Source: Bifidobacterium breve | GTDB taxonomy: Bacteria > Actinomycetota > Actinomycetes > Nanopelagicales > Nanopelagicaceae | NCBI GenBank assembly: GCA_945860245.1 | Contig: CAMAPO010000009.1 | Span: 1-44,946, forward strand | Direction: 5' to 3' | Length of the DNA: 44,946 bases | Part shown: in pieces, positions 1-7,497 of the stretch | Numbering within the stretch: the first letter of the stretch is position 1 | How the letters are laid out: the number at the start of each line of letters is the position of its first letter | The notes under the pieces: generated by a model | Databases searched by the model: none | What the model was told of the DNA's origin: nothing | Seen by the model: the letters and a program-made list of their open reading frames with translations, nothing else | Made by a program: the position numbers and the translations under genes

Positions 1-528
1 GATATTTTAGAGACGATGACTCCATTGCAATTTAACGCGTTCCGCGGGTACCTCTCCTCTTCAAGTGGCTTCCAATCCGCCCAATTTAGAAAAGTTGAAG
101 CACTGCTGGGACGCAGAGATTCAAAGATGGCCGCGCATCTACCTTTAGATGTTCAGGCAGAAATTAATGAGATCGCCTCACGTAATTCGATCTGGGATTC
201 AACACTGGCTTATCTTTCAAAGCGTGGCCATAAGATCCCCGTTGAAATTTTAAATCGTGACAAATCAACTCATTACCAATCAGATCCAAGGGTTATAGAA
301 GCTTTACTAGAAGTTCATCGCAGCGATCCTGAGTCAGCAATGGTCTGTGAAAGGCTGATGGATATCGATGAAGGTTTGCAAGAGTGGCGCTACCGTCATG
401 TAAAAATGGTGGAGCGCACGATCGGGCAGAAAACTGGCACTGGTGGTTCTGATGGAGTTAAGTACTTAGCGAGTACTTTATTTAATCCAGTTTTTAAAGA
501 TCTTTGGGATATCCGCTCGCAGTTTTAA
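1..528 (+). CDS. kynA: Tryptophan 2,3-dioxygenase, 3' part (5' end outside window)
   Basis: This is the C-terminal 175 residues of a haem dioxygenase that opens the indole ring of L-tryptophan to give N-formylkynurenine, the first step of the kynurenine pathway. The reading frame is open from base 1, so the gene is cut by the window and the first ATG inside it is internal. Seen in sequence: the family hallmark LETMTPLQF followed by YLSSSSGFQS near the start of the fragment, then WRYRHVKMVERTIG with the proximal haem-ligand His, and the substrate-carboxylate loop GTGGS about 25 residues before the end. The end (DLWDIRSQF) fits the normal family C-terminus. Its TAA overlaps the stop of the convergent membrane-protein gene by 4 nt. 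The identification is firm; whether kynureninase lies upstream cannot be seen. Confidence 0.95.
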   Translation, partial: DILETMTPLQFNAFRGYLSSSSGFQSAQFRKVEALLGRRDSKMAAHLPLDVQAEINEIASRNSIWDSTLAYLSKRGHKIPVEILNRDKSTHYQSDPRVIEALLEVHRSDPESAMVCERLMDIDEGLQEWRYRHVKMVERTIGQKTGTGGSDGVKYLASTLFNPVFKDLWDIRSQF

Positions 529-854
529 ATTCTTCCGGTGTAGTACAAAAATAGAATAATTAGTATCGATAGAACTGCAGCACCAGCAATAAGTGCAAAC
601 TGAAGCCACTTCGGTATTCCAGCTTTATCGGCAGCTTTCTGCGCATAAGTTCTTGTAGTGACCATAACTCTAGAGGCCCACGCAAATTCAGATGCCAAAA
701 TACCAAGTCCTGCAATCACAATTAAAACTCCTGGGCCAGGAGCAACTAAAGCGATTGCACCTAAAACAGTTACTGTCCCGCCCACAATTCCGATGACTGC
801 GCGCCAGAATAAACGTCCGGCTTTTGTCTTTTTAATCCAAGTTCTAATTCTCAT
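525..854 (-). CDS. Small PGPGW-family transmembrane protein
   Basis: A 109-residue membrane protein of the actinobacterial PGPGW family (TIGR02611-like), whose function is not established. A basic N-terminus (MRIRTWIKKTKAGR) leads to two closely spaced hydrophobic segments around residues 18-55, separated by the APGPGVLIVIAGLGILA motif that names the family, followed by a short amphipathic stretch with aromatic residues and a third hydrophobic segment at about residues 84-106. The start is the first ATG, preceded by an A-rich stretch rather than a good ribosome-binding site. The gene is monocistronic here and converges on tryptophan dioxygenase with a 4-nt overlap. Family call is confident; no role is inferred. 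Confidence 0.8.
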   Translation of the reverse strand: MRIRTWIKKTKAGRLFWRAVIGIVGGTVTVLGAIALVAPGPGVLIVIAGLGILASEFAWASRVMVTTRTYAQKAADKAGIPKWLQFALIAGAAVLSILIILFLYYTGRI

Positions 855-1051
855 TTTTTCTTTTCTATAAGTTTCATTTTTAGGGCAAGTTTATTCGGAC
901 ACGCCCGAACTTCTCGCATAAAAAGGGGTGGGGGTTGCAACTTTTTTTGACTTCAGAGATACTTACGGGGCATTCGAAAGAATGAAAAGGATCGGGAGAG
1001 TACTTCTCAAACGAGTTTCTAAATCAGAAACCTTTGCCGTACAGCTTTAAA

Positions 1052-2446
1052 ATGATTACACAATCGCATCACGCGGAAACTTTTAGATCTTCACCAGCAA
1101 CATCCACGCCGATATCGCCTGAGAAAGTAGCCGCTTTACTGGCCTCAGAATGGCAACTATTTACTAAGAGCACCAAGGGCTCCGCCGTCGAGAGCGCGCG
1201 TGCATTGAAGTCGCTCCCCCTTGGAGTCACATCTAGCTTCCAACATTGGGATCCTTATCCAATCTCTATCGTCTCCGCTAAAGGCGCGTGGATGAGAGAT
1301 GTTGATGGTCGAGAACTCCTAGATCTCTCAATGGGCTTTGGCGCAATGCTCGCCGGACATTTAAACCCAGTAGTCGTAGAAGAAGCCAAGGCAGCCCTTG
1401 ATACCGGAATGCTCTTTGTAACTCCATCTCCTAGTTCAACTGATGCCGCAGAGCGAATCTGTCGCCGCTTCGGAATTGATCAGGTGCGTTTTACGAATTC
1501 AGGGACCGAATCAACGATGTACGCAGTGCGAGTAGCGCGATCTGCCAGTGGTAAGAGCGACATTGTTAAAGTCGAAGGCGGCTATCACGGTAGCTACGAT
1601 CCATTTGTCGTATCGGCAAAACCTAAAGTTGAATCGGCAGGAGATGCAGATTTCCCAACTCCTGTTGCAGATTCAAATCTAGTAGCGGGAAAAGTCTTTG
1701 TAGTTCCTTACAACAACGCTGACTCTCTAGCAGCAATTTTTGAAAAGCATTCATCAACAATCGCTTGTTTCATTGTTGAGCCCGTCTTGGAAAATATTGG
1801 AATTATTCTTCCAGATGCGGGATATCTAGAACGTGTTCGCGAACTCTGTGATCAATACGGAATCATTTTAATTTTTGATGAAGTAAAGACTGGTCTGACT
1901 GCTGGCCATCAAGGTGCAGCGCAAAGACTTGGTGTACGACCAGATTTAATTACCCTTGCTAAATCAATTGGCGGCGGTTTAACTTTGGCGGCCTTTGGCG
2001 GTAAGAAGAAATATATGGATTATATAAGTAACGGCAAAATGGCCCACTTCGGTACATTTAACGGAAATCCCCTAGCCATGGCTGGTGTTCGCGCTGTAGA
2101 TAAAATTTGTAATGCAGAGACTTTGGCTGCAGCGGAAGCTCTAAACAGACAAGCGCTAGAGCGAATCTCTGAAATTATTGATGAGTATCAACTTCCGGCG
2201 CATACCGTTGGGTTCGGAGTTAAAGGCTGTATTACTTGGTCTACAGCGCCGGTTCGTAACTATCGTGATTACAAAGCAACTGATTTTGCAGTCGCTGAAC
2301 TCTCTTGGCTCTGGTCGCTAAACCGCGGCATCATTACGCCTCCCGGCTTAGATGAACAGTGGTTAATTAGTTTGGCTCACGGACAGAGAGAGATCGACAT
2401 ATTGGTCGAAGATTTCCGTTCATTTGCAGCAGCGCTTCGTGGTTAA
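1052..2446 (+). CDS. Class III aminotransferase, glutamate-1-semialdehyde aminomutase-like
   Basis: A PLP-dependent fold-type I enzyme of about 464 residues related to glutamate-1-semialdehyde 2,1-aminomutase. Seen: TNSGTES near residue 150 (phosphate binding), the YHG triad in GGYHGSYDP, the cofactor-binding Asp in FDEVKTG (about D276), the Schiff-base lysine in LAKSIGGG (about K304), and the FGTFNGNPLAMA block typical of the GSAM branch. I chose ATG at 1052; a TTG at 1034 would add six residues and neither start has a clear Shine-Dalgarno. The N-terminal 60 residues are longer than in HemL, and the gene is not among haem genes, so a catabolic or amino-sugar transaminase is as likely as a true HemL. 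The gene ends in a 4-nt convergent overlap with the kinase at 2443. Confidence 0.75.
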   Translation: MITQSHHAETFRSSPATSTPISPEKVAALLASEWQLFTKSTKGSAVESARALKSLPLGVTSSFQHWDPYPISIVSAKGAWMRDVDGRELLDLSMGFGAMLAGHLNPVVVEEAKAALDTGMLFVTPSPSSTDAAERICRRFGIDQVRFTNSGTESTMYAVRVARSASGKSDIVKVEGGYHGSYDPFVVSAKPKVESAGDADFPTPVADSNLVAGKVFVVPYNNADSLAAIFEKHSSTIACFIVEPVLENIGIILPDAGYLERVRELCDQYGIILIFDEVKTGLTAGHQGAAQRLGVRPDLITLAKSIGGGLTLAAFGGKKKYMDYISNGKMAHFGTFNGNPLAMAGVRAVDKICNAETLAAAEALNRQALERISEIIDEYQLPAHTVGFGVKGCITWSTAPVRNYRDYKATDFAVAELSWLWSLNRGIITPPGLDEQWLISLAHGQREIDILVEDFRSFAAALRG

Positions 2447-3078
2447 TCAATAGCAACAACGAAATCGGCGCGGATACGTCCGCGCTCGATTAACTTTGCA
2501 TTTACTTCATCAGTGCCTTTAGCCCAAGCTTTTGCTGCTTCTGGCTCTTTACCATAGGCAATATGTCGCGAGATCAGCCTTGAAATTCGTTTGTCATCAT
2601 CGACATCAACCATCCAACTCTCATCTAGCAAATCGTTACATACTTCCCATCCGCCCTCATCGTGTAATAAATAGTTACCTTCTATAATTACTACTTTGGT
2701 TGCTGATGTCACGACCCCCTGGGCGGCGATAGATTCTTCTATCGCGCGATCAAAGATTGGATAGTAAATATTTTGGGTCTGTTCGGAGCGGATACGTTTC
2801 ACAAGTGATATGAATCCAGCGACATCAAAGGTATCTGGTGCGCCTTTGCGATCTGCCCGCTTTAAATCTTTAAGAACTTTATTACTTAGGTGGTACCCAT
2901 CCATTGGTACTACCGTTACGAATTCTTTGGGAAGTTTGGCCATTAAAAACTTGGAGAGGGTGGATTTGCCTGCACCTGGCTTACCAATAATTCCAATTAA
3001 GACACGTTCGGTAGAATTCTCAAGATGGTTCTGAATTCGGGCAAGTGCAGCCACTTGGCTAGCTAACTGTTCAGGCAT
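2443..3078 (-). CDS. P-loop sugar/nucleoside kinase (FrcK / uridine-kinase-like)
   Basis: A 211-residue P-loop kinase of the uridine kinase/phosphoribulokinase fold. The Walker A motif GKPGAGKST is at residues 32-40 and MDGYHLSN near residue 60 is the substrate-binding signature of the YggC/FrcK/pantothenate-kinase-like group; the following DTFD and the IIEGNYLL strand near 130 are also conserved in it. FrcK-type kinases often accompany FrcABC sugar importers in other bacteria, and an importer of that type is encoded in this window, so a sugar is a possible substrate, but that is inference. The gene is divergent from D-ribose pyranase. A TAAACT hexamer lies 6 nt upstream of the ATG with no Shine-Dalgarno, which suggests a leaderless message. 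Confidence 0.7.
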   Translation of the reverse strand: MPEQLASQVAALARIQNHLENSTERVLIGIIGKPGAGKSTLSKFLMAKLPKEFVTVVPMDGYHLSNKVLKDLKRADRKGAPDTFDVAGFISLVKRIRSEQTQNIYYPIFDRAIEESIAAQGVVTSATKVVIIEGNYLLHDEGGWEVCNDLLDESWMVDVDDDKRISRLISRHIAYGKEPEAAKAWAKGTDEVNAKLIERGRIRADFVVAID

Positions 3079-3084
3079 TTTTCA

Positions 3085-3090
3085 AGTTTA
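3085..3090 (-). promoter_or_regulatory. -10-like hexamer of a probable leaderless promoter
   Basis: TAAACT is followed by six bases (TGAAAA) and then the ATG of the P-loop kinase. At this distance transcription would begin at the start codon itself. No convincing -35 box is visible. Confidence 0.5.
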
Positions 3091-3129
3091 GCGCTTGTGC
3101 GAAGGCGATTACTAGGGGATTATAAATTC

Positions 3130-3519
3130 ATGATAAAAAATGGAATTATCAATGGCGACCTTGCATCCCTGCTGGCGAGATTTCGCCACGTAAATACGAT
3201 CGCAATTGTCGATGGGCCTTTCCCTACTTATCCCAAGGTAGAAACGATTGATTTGGCACTTGTTATGGGAACCCCGACAGTTTCCCAAGTACTCGATGCG
3301 ATTTTGCCGCACCTAGATTTAACTGGGATGTACATAGCCGCCGAATTTGAAGCAAAAGTTGATGCCGCCATAGTTGCTGAATATAAGAAGCACCACGGTG
3401 GGTTAAAGGCGACGGTAATTCCGCATGAGGATTTCAAAGTCAAGGTTGGGCAAACGCTAGGAATAATTCATACTGGCGATGCCGTTCCTTACAGCAGCGT
3501 TATTTTACGATCAGGCTGA
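3130..3519 (+). CDS. rbsD: D-ribose pyranase
   Basis: A 129-residue RbsD/FucU-family pyranase that interconverts the beta-pyranose and beta-furanose forms of ribose so that ribokinase can act. Residue H20 and D28, which correspond to catalytic His20 and Asp28 of Bacillus RbsD, are present, and the N-terminus (KNGIING) and the C-terminal block TGDAVPYSSVIL match the family. I chose ATG 3130 over an upstream GTG (3097) because a good ribosome-binding site (AGGGGAT, 3114-3120) sits 9 nt before it and the protein then starts exactly like other RbsD proteins. Its last 20 bases overlap the end of the convergent ribokinase gene, so the two functional partners face each other instead of forming an operon. 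FucU-like mutarotase activity is possible. Confidence 0.85.
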   Translation: MIKNGIINGDLASLLARFRHVNTIAIVDGPFPTYPKVETIDLALVMGTPTVSQVLDAILPHLDLTGMYIAAEFEAKVDAAIVAEYKKHHGGLKATVIPHEDFKVKVGQTLGIIHTGDAVPYSSVILRSG

Positions 3520-4420
3520 AATCCATCTCTTCAATCTTTGGATAAGAAGATTGCGCGCCTTTGCGCGACACGCTCTTTGTTGCACAATCGATTCCAAATT
3601 GCACAGCACTTTCTTCTGTCGCACCTGTTGCAATAGCCGCTGCAAAGGCACCGATAAAGCAATCACCAGCACCTGTTGTATCTGTTGCGCTAACTTTTTT
3701 AGCAGCGAATCTTTTTACTTTTCTATCTGTCGAAACCAAGGCAGCACCTTCGCTTCCTAAAGTCACAATGGTGCGACCCTTTTCGCGAAGTGATGCAATT
3801 ATTTCATCTGTATCTGGTGCGCGGTGGGCCTTATCAAGTTCGGCAAATTCAATTTCATTGGGGATCAACCAATCGGTTATCTCTAATAAATCATCAGTAA
3901 GTAGCTGATACGGCGCCGGATTTAAAATAGTTGCTATCCCCAGCTCCTGAGCGGTACGAAAAGCTGCCAGTGTTACTTCCTGTGGGATTTCGCATTGCGC
4001 AATTAAAACGCTGACGTTCTTCAACTTTTTTACCTCATCAATTGCATCCTGCGGCGTTAATTTAAAGTTAGCGCCCGGAACAATGGAAATTCGATTCTGT
4101 CCTTGACCATCCACCCAGATATGGGCAACGCCGGTGTGTGTATCTAGGCGCAATACTGAGGAGGTATCCATCTGACAATCTTTAAAATTCTGCAAACTTT
4201 CATCGCCGAAACCATCTTTGCCGATGCCGGTAATCATGGTTACCTTCGCACCAGTACGAGCAGCCATAACCGCTTGGTTGGCGCCTTTGCCGCCAAAGCC
4301 AGTTGTGAAGCTCTCACCAAATCTAGTTTCTCCAGCAGCCGGCAAGATGTCGGCGTAGACCGTTAAATCCATCATTGTGCTGCCGATAACAGCGATCTTA
4401 GTATCAGCGAAATTTTTCAT
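3500..4420 (-). CDS. rbsK: Ribokinase-like PfkB sugar kinase
   Basis: A 306-residue PfkB-family kinase that most resembles ribokinase (ATP + D-ribose to ribose 5-phosphate). Seen: the N-terminal substrate/lid region GETRFGESFTTGFGGKGANQAV, which is the PfkB signature 1, NPAPY near the middle, IPNEIE, and the C-terminal anion hole/catalytic motif GAGD at residues 250-253 with D253 as the base. It is the last gene of a leftward operon with a class I aldolase and a Gfo/Idh oxidoreductase (2 nt gap to the latter), and it is tail-to-tail with D-ribose pyranase. The rbsD neighbour favours ribose, whereas the aldolase/oxidoreductase partners would also fit another pentose or a keto sugar. Confidence 0.8.
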   Translation of the reverse strand: MKNFADTKIAVIGSTMMDLTVYADILPAAGETRFGESFTTGFGGKGANQAVMAARTGAKVTMITGIGKDGFGDESLQNFKDCQMDTSSVLRLDTHTGVAHIWVDGQGQNRISIVPGANFKLTPQDAIDEVKKLKNVSVLIAQCEIPQEVTLAAFRTAQELGIATILNPAPYQLLTDDLLEITDWLIPNEIEFAELDKAHRAPDTDEIIASLREKGRTIVTLGSEGAALVSTDRKVKRFAAKKVSATDTTGAGDCFIGAFAAAIATGATEESAVQFGIDCATKSVSRKGAQSSYPKIEEMDFSLIVK

Positions 4421-4422
4421 AA

Positions 4423-5574
4423 TTAGATCGTGATCTCTGAATGAGTCTCGTGAGATTTCATTGCCGCCGCAAATGTTTTATGCGAATTTATAACTTCTTC
4501 AATTGAAGCACAAGCAAAACGATCGCCTAACTTGCCTTCACGTTCTGCAAAGTATGCCGCCCACATTTGCAGAAGAGCATCTGGAAAACCAAATTCAAAG
4601 ATATGTCCGGTAATTACTGGCCAATTTGTAACGTGGCCAGGTTGGATTTCAGACCAGACTTGTTCGCCATTTTTTAAAGCGAAGGTGTGATAAACCGCAG
4701 GGTTCTTGGTGCTAAAACGAACGCCACCAGTCATGCCCAGTGCACTGAAGAAGAAGGTGTTGCTCTCTCCTGGCGCAATTCGTTTCATCTCCCAGAACAT
4801 TGGAAATTCACGTTTATCGCCTGGGCTCTTGGCGCGCATGGCAAGAACTGCGTTATCAAAGGTATCGCACGCAACTTCTTCGCCGTTAGCACTTTCCCGA
4901 TGAGTAACGATGTCATCTAAAATCGCAAATACCTTTATGGGTTTGTAACCCAGGCGCAATGGAATATGCGCCGCATGCATTCCGAGATCACCAATTACGC
5001 CGATATCGCCACAGAACTTACGTTGGCGCTTCCAGTTAATCTTCTTTTTGCGATCGATATCTGAAGAATGCAAAAGCCCAGATCGAACTTCCACAATTTC
5101 TCCCAGGTTTCCAGATAAGACTTCACGAACTGCCGCTTGCGCTCCTGGATAGAAAGGTAGTTCGCTAGATACTCGCACAAAATTCTTCTTACCTGCAAGG
5201 GCTGCGGCAATTTTCTCGGCGGCGGCTAGATCGATTCCAAATGGCTTTTCACCTAAGAAATCTTTTCCCGAATTAATCGTGGCGATATAAATTTCTTCAT
5301 GAAGATGGTGCGGCACGGCTATATAAACAACGTCTACATTGGGGCTAGCCAATAACTCTTTATAATCACCATAAGACTCGGATACGCCAGCGTTGGTAAA
5401 GAATTCTCTAACCGCATCTGAAGTATCGGCGATTGCAGTTATAACTGGGCGAATTGGATGTTCAAGAAGAGCATGCCAGCGTCCGACCAACGCCAGTAAC
5501 TCACGGCCCATCAGGCCGCCGCCGATAATTCCGACTTTTACAACTTTTTGCTTTGACATTTCAAGAGTTGACAT
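4423..5574 (-). CDS. Gfo/Idh/MocA-family NAD(P)-dependent oxidoreductase
   Basis: A sugar or cyclitol dehydrogenase of about 383 residues. The N-terminal Rossmann fold carries GIIGGGLMG, and the EKPFGIDL motif contains the family Lys (EKP) that contributes to catalysis; a second conserved block GDIGVIGDLGMHAAHIPLRLG contains the Asp-x3-His pair. The substrate is not evident. Three in-frame ATGs (5583, 5574, 5559) occur because a 12-base element, CTTGAAATGTCA, is repeated at the start; the TGA of the upstream aldolase lies next to the second ATG (TGAAATG), which favours translational coupling and is why I chose 5574. D-apiose dehydrogenase (ApsD) also belongs to this superfamily, so an apiose role is possible but has no direct support here. 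Confidence 0.75.
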   Translation of the reverse strand: MSTLEMSKQKVVKVGIIGGGLMGRELLALVGRWHALLEHPIRPVITAIADTSDAVREFFTNAGVSESYGDYKELLASPNVDVVYIAVPHHLHEEIYIATINSGKDFLGEKPFGIDLAAAEKIAAALAGKKNFVRVSSELPFYPGAQAAVREVLSGNLGEIVEVRSGLLHSSDIDRKKKINWKRQRKFCGDIGVIGDLGMHAAHIPLRLGYKPIKVFAILDDIVTHRESANGEEVACDTFDNAVLAMRAKSPGDKREFPMFWEMKRIAPGESNTFFFSALGMTGGVRFSTKNPAVYHTFALKNGEQVWSEIQPGHVTNWPVITGHIFEFGFPDALLQMWAAYFAEREGKLGDRFACASIEEVINSHKTFAAAMKSHETHSEITI

Positions 5575-5575
5575 T

Positions 5576-6406
5576 TCAAGCATTAACAATCTTTAGCGCA
5601 TCGGTGGCAGAAGTTCCCTTGTGCAACATCGCCATTAACGCCTGTGTCATCTTCGCTGGTTTTGGATGAGCGATGATATTGCGACCGTAAACAATTCCCG
5701 CCGCTCCTTGCTTTAATACTTCTGCGGTGCGATTTAACAACTCTTCATCAGATACTCGTCCGCCACCACGAACCAGAACCGGAATCGAACCAGCGGTCTG
5801 AATAACGTGATGGTAATCCGCTGCAATATCCGTTGGATCTGCCTTGATTACATCTGCGCCGAGTTCAATTGCTTGGCGAACTAAAGGAAGAACTTTTTCA
5901 AGTTCACCATCTGATGTATATCCCCCAGTTGCGGCACCCTTCATCACAAGTGGTTCAACCATAAGCGGCATTCCGTAATGCTCGCACTGCGCCTTAAGAA
6001 CCATAATGTTGCGAATACAGGCATCACGTAGTTCGGGACGGCCGGGCAAATCGAGCAGGTTTACTACAACAATGGCTGCATCTAGACGCACTGCCTGCAA
6101 AACTGGTTCTTCTAGCAAAATACTAAAGAGATGATCCGGAATCACTTTCCCGTAAACATTTGCTACATCTGTGCGCATAACCAGGGCCGGTTTATTTGGA
6201 TTTGGGTTGTTCTGTAGCAACTTAGCTTGCCCAATAGTTAACTGAATCGCATCCGGTGCTGCTGTGATTAAAGTATTAACTGCCGCCTGCATATCCTCAA
6301 TTCCTGCAAGGAAAGTTCCTTCGCCAAAGAAGCCGTGGTCAACTGCAATATCGAAGCAGCGGCCATTATTAAATAAGCGCTTTAGGCGAATTGATACGTC
6401 AGACAT
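5576..6406 (-). CDS. Class I aldolase of the DhnA / FbaB / LsrF family
   Basis: A 276-residue TIM-barrel aldolase of COG1830 type (DhnA class I fructose-bisphosphate aldolase, LsrF and deoxyribose-phosphate-aldolase-like enzymes). Seen: FDIAVDHGFFGEG at the N-terminus, which is the family signature, GADVIKADPTD with the probable Schiff-base lysine K188, and the phosphate-binding strands PVLVRGGG and GAAGIVYGRN. It begins a leftward three-gene operon followed by a Gfo/Idh dehydrogenase and a PfkB kinase, a combination that suggests oxidation, phosphorylation and aldol cleavage of one sugar. The start ATG has a ribosome-binding GGAG 8 nt upstream. The true substrate could be fructose 1,6-bisphosphate, a deoxy-sugar phosphate or a keto-acid phosphate. 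Confidence 0.8.
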   Translation of the reverse strand: MSDVSIRLKRLFNNGRCFDIAVDHGFFGEGTFLAGIEDMQAAVNTLITAAPDAIQLTIGQAKLLQNNPNPNKPALVMRTDVANVYGKVIPDHLFSILLEEPVLQAVRLDAAIVVVNLLDLPGRPELRDACIRNIMVLKAQCEHYGMPLMVEPLVMKGAATGGYTSDGELEKVLPLVRQAIELGADVIKADPTDIAADYHHVIQTAGSIPVLVRGGGRVSDEELLNRTAEVLKQGAAGIVYGRNIIAHPKPAKMTQALMAMLHKGTSATDALKIVNA

Positions 6407-6450
6407 TTAAGTAACTCCATCTTCACTGGTCAATTTGTGAACCCTGCAAG

Positions 6451-6456
6451 TAGTCT
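6451..6456 (+). promoter_or_regulatory. -10-like hexamer of a probable leaderless promoter
   Basis: TAGTCT is separated by six bases (AGAACC) from the ATG of the phosphomannose-isomerase-like gene, and no Shine-Dalgarno is present. The intergenic region is only 56 bp and must also serve the divergent aldolase operon. Confidence 0.5.
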
Positions 6457-6462
6457 AGAACC

Positions 6463-7497
6463 ATGTCACAGAGTTCAACTACCCCCGCCAAACTTCCATC
6501 TAATCAATTTGACCACTTTTATCGCGGCGGAAATCGCATCGGCGCGCTGCGAAACGGTCCGGGCGGTCCAATGCGTCCCGAAGAATGGATCGGTTCGATT
6601 ACAACTCGCTTTGGCGAAGCCGAGCAAGGACTTTCACATTTATCTGACGGAACTCTTTTACGCGATGCAATTAAGGCCGACCCAGATGGTTGGTTGGGAG
6701 CGGATCACGTTAAGGATTTCGGTTTATCTACCGAGATATTAGTTAAGTTACTTGATCCAGATCAACGGCTACCAGTTCATTACCATCCCAATAAAGCATT
6801 TGCGAAAACGCACTTAGGTTTAGATCACGGAAAGACTGAGGCTTGGATTATTTTAGAAGCACCGGTTGGGTCTGGGGTTGGTTTAGGATTTGTAGCTAAG
6901 CAAAATAAAGAAGATCTTTTAAAATTAGTTCGTGCCCAAGATTCTGCAGCCTTGCTGGCATCTTTGCGCCGTACCGAGGTAAAAGTTGGCGATGCGGTAC
7001 TAGTACCAGCAGGAGTCGCACACGCGATTGATGCCGGCATATTTGTACTTGAGTTGCAGGAGCCAGCAGATCTCTCTGCGCTTTTAGAGTGGGAAGGTTT
7101 TGCTGTAGATGGCATCAAAGATGGCCATCTTGGTTTAGGTTTCGAAACTGTCACAGATGCGCTAAAACTTGACCCGTTAAGCGATACAGAATTTGAATCA
7201 CTAATTACTCACACCACATTTTCTGGTGGGAGCATGCGAACCGTTCTTCCACTGAAATCAGATGGTTACTTCCGCGCCCATTTAGCCCCAGGAAGCGGTG
7301 AATTACCTCCAGGATTTGCCATAGTTCTAGTTTTAGATGGAAGCGGTGAAATCACATTCGCAAGCGCGCCGACTATGGCGATTACAAAAGGTGACGCCGT
7401 TGTTATCCCATTCTCTGCCGGTGCTTACTCAATATCTGGTCCCAACGCGATCATCTGCCGACCACCACTTGCGGAGCTGGCGCGAGTCGCTGAGTAA
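6463..7497 (+). CDS. Type I phosphomannose-isomerase-like cupin
   Basis: A 344-residue protein of the class I mannose-6-phosphate isomerase family, a zinc cupin that interconverts aldose and ketose phosphates. Seen: the zinc-ligand block LPVHYHPNKAFAKTHLGLDHGKTEAW around residues 105-130 (two His and the Glu of KTEAW) and a third ligand region VPAGVAHAIDAG near 185, followed by LELQEPAD. The N-terminus (FYRGGNRIGALRNG) is typical of an actinobacterial subgroup that sits beside sugar kinases rather than in mannose-nucleotide clusters. The TAA directly abuts the ATG of an FGGY kinase, so the two probably act in sequence on one sugar, isomerase with kinase. The exact substrate is not visible in the sequence. 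Confidence 0.75.
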   Translation: MSQSSTTPAKLPSNQFDHFYRGGNRIGALRNGPGGPMRPEEWIGSITTRFGEAEQGLSHLSDGTLLRDAIKADPDGWLGADHVKDFGLSTEILVKLLDPDQRLPVHYHPNKAFAKTHLGLDHGKTEAWIILEAPVGSGVGLGFVAKQNKEDLLKLVRAQDSAALLASLRRTEVKVGDAVLVPAGVAHAIDAGIFVLELQEPADLSALLEWEGFAVDGIKDGHLGLGFETVTDALKLDPLSDTEFESLITHTTFSGGSMRTVLPLKSDGYFRAHLAPGSGELPPGFAIVLVLDGSGEITFASAPTMAITKGDAVVIPFSAGAYSISGPNAIICRPPLAELARVAE

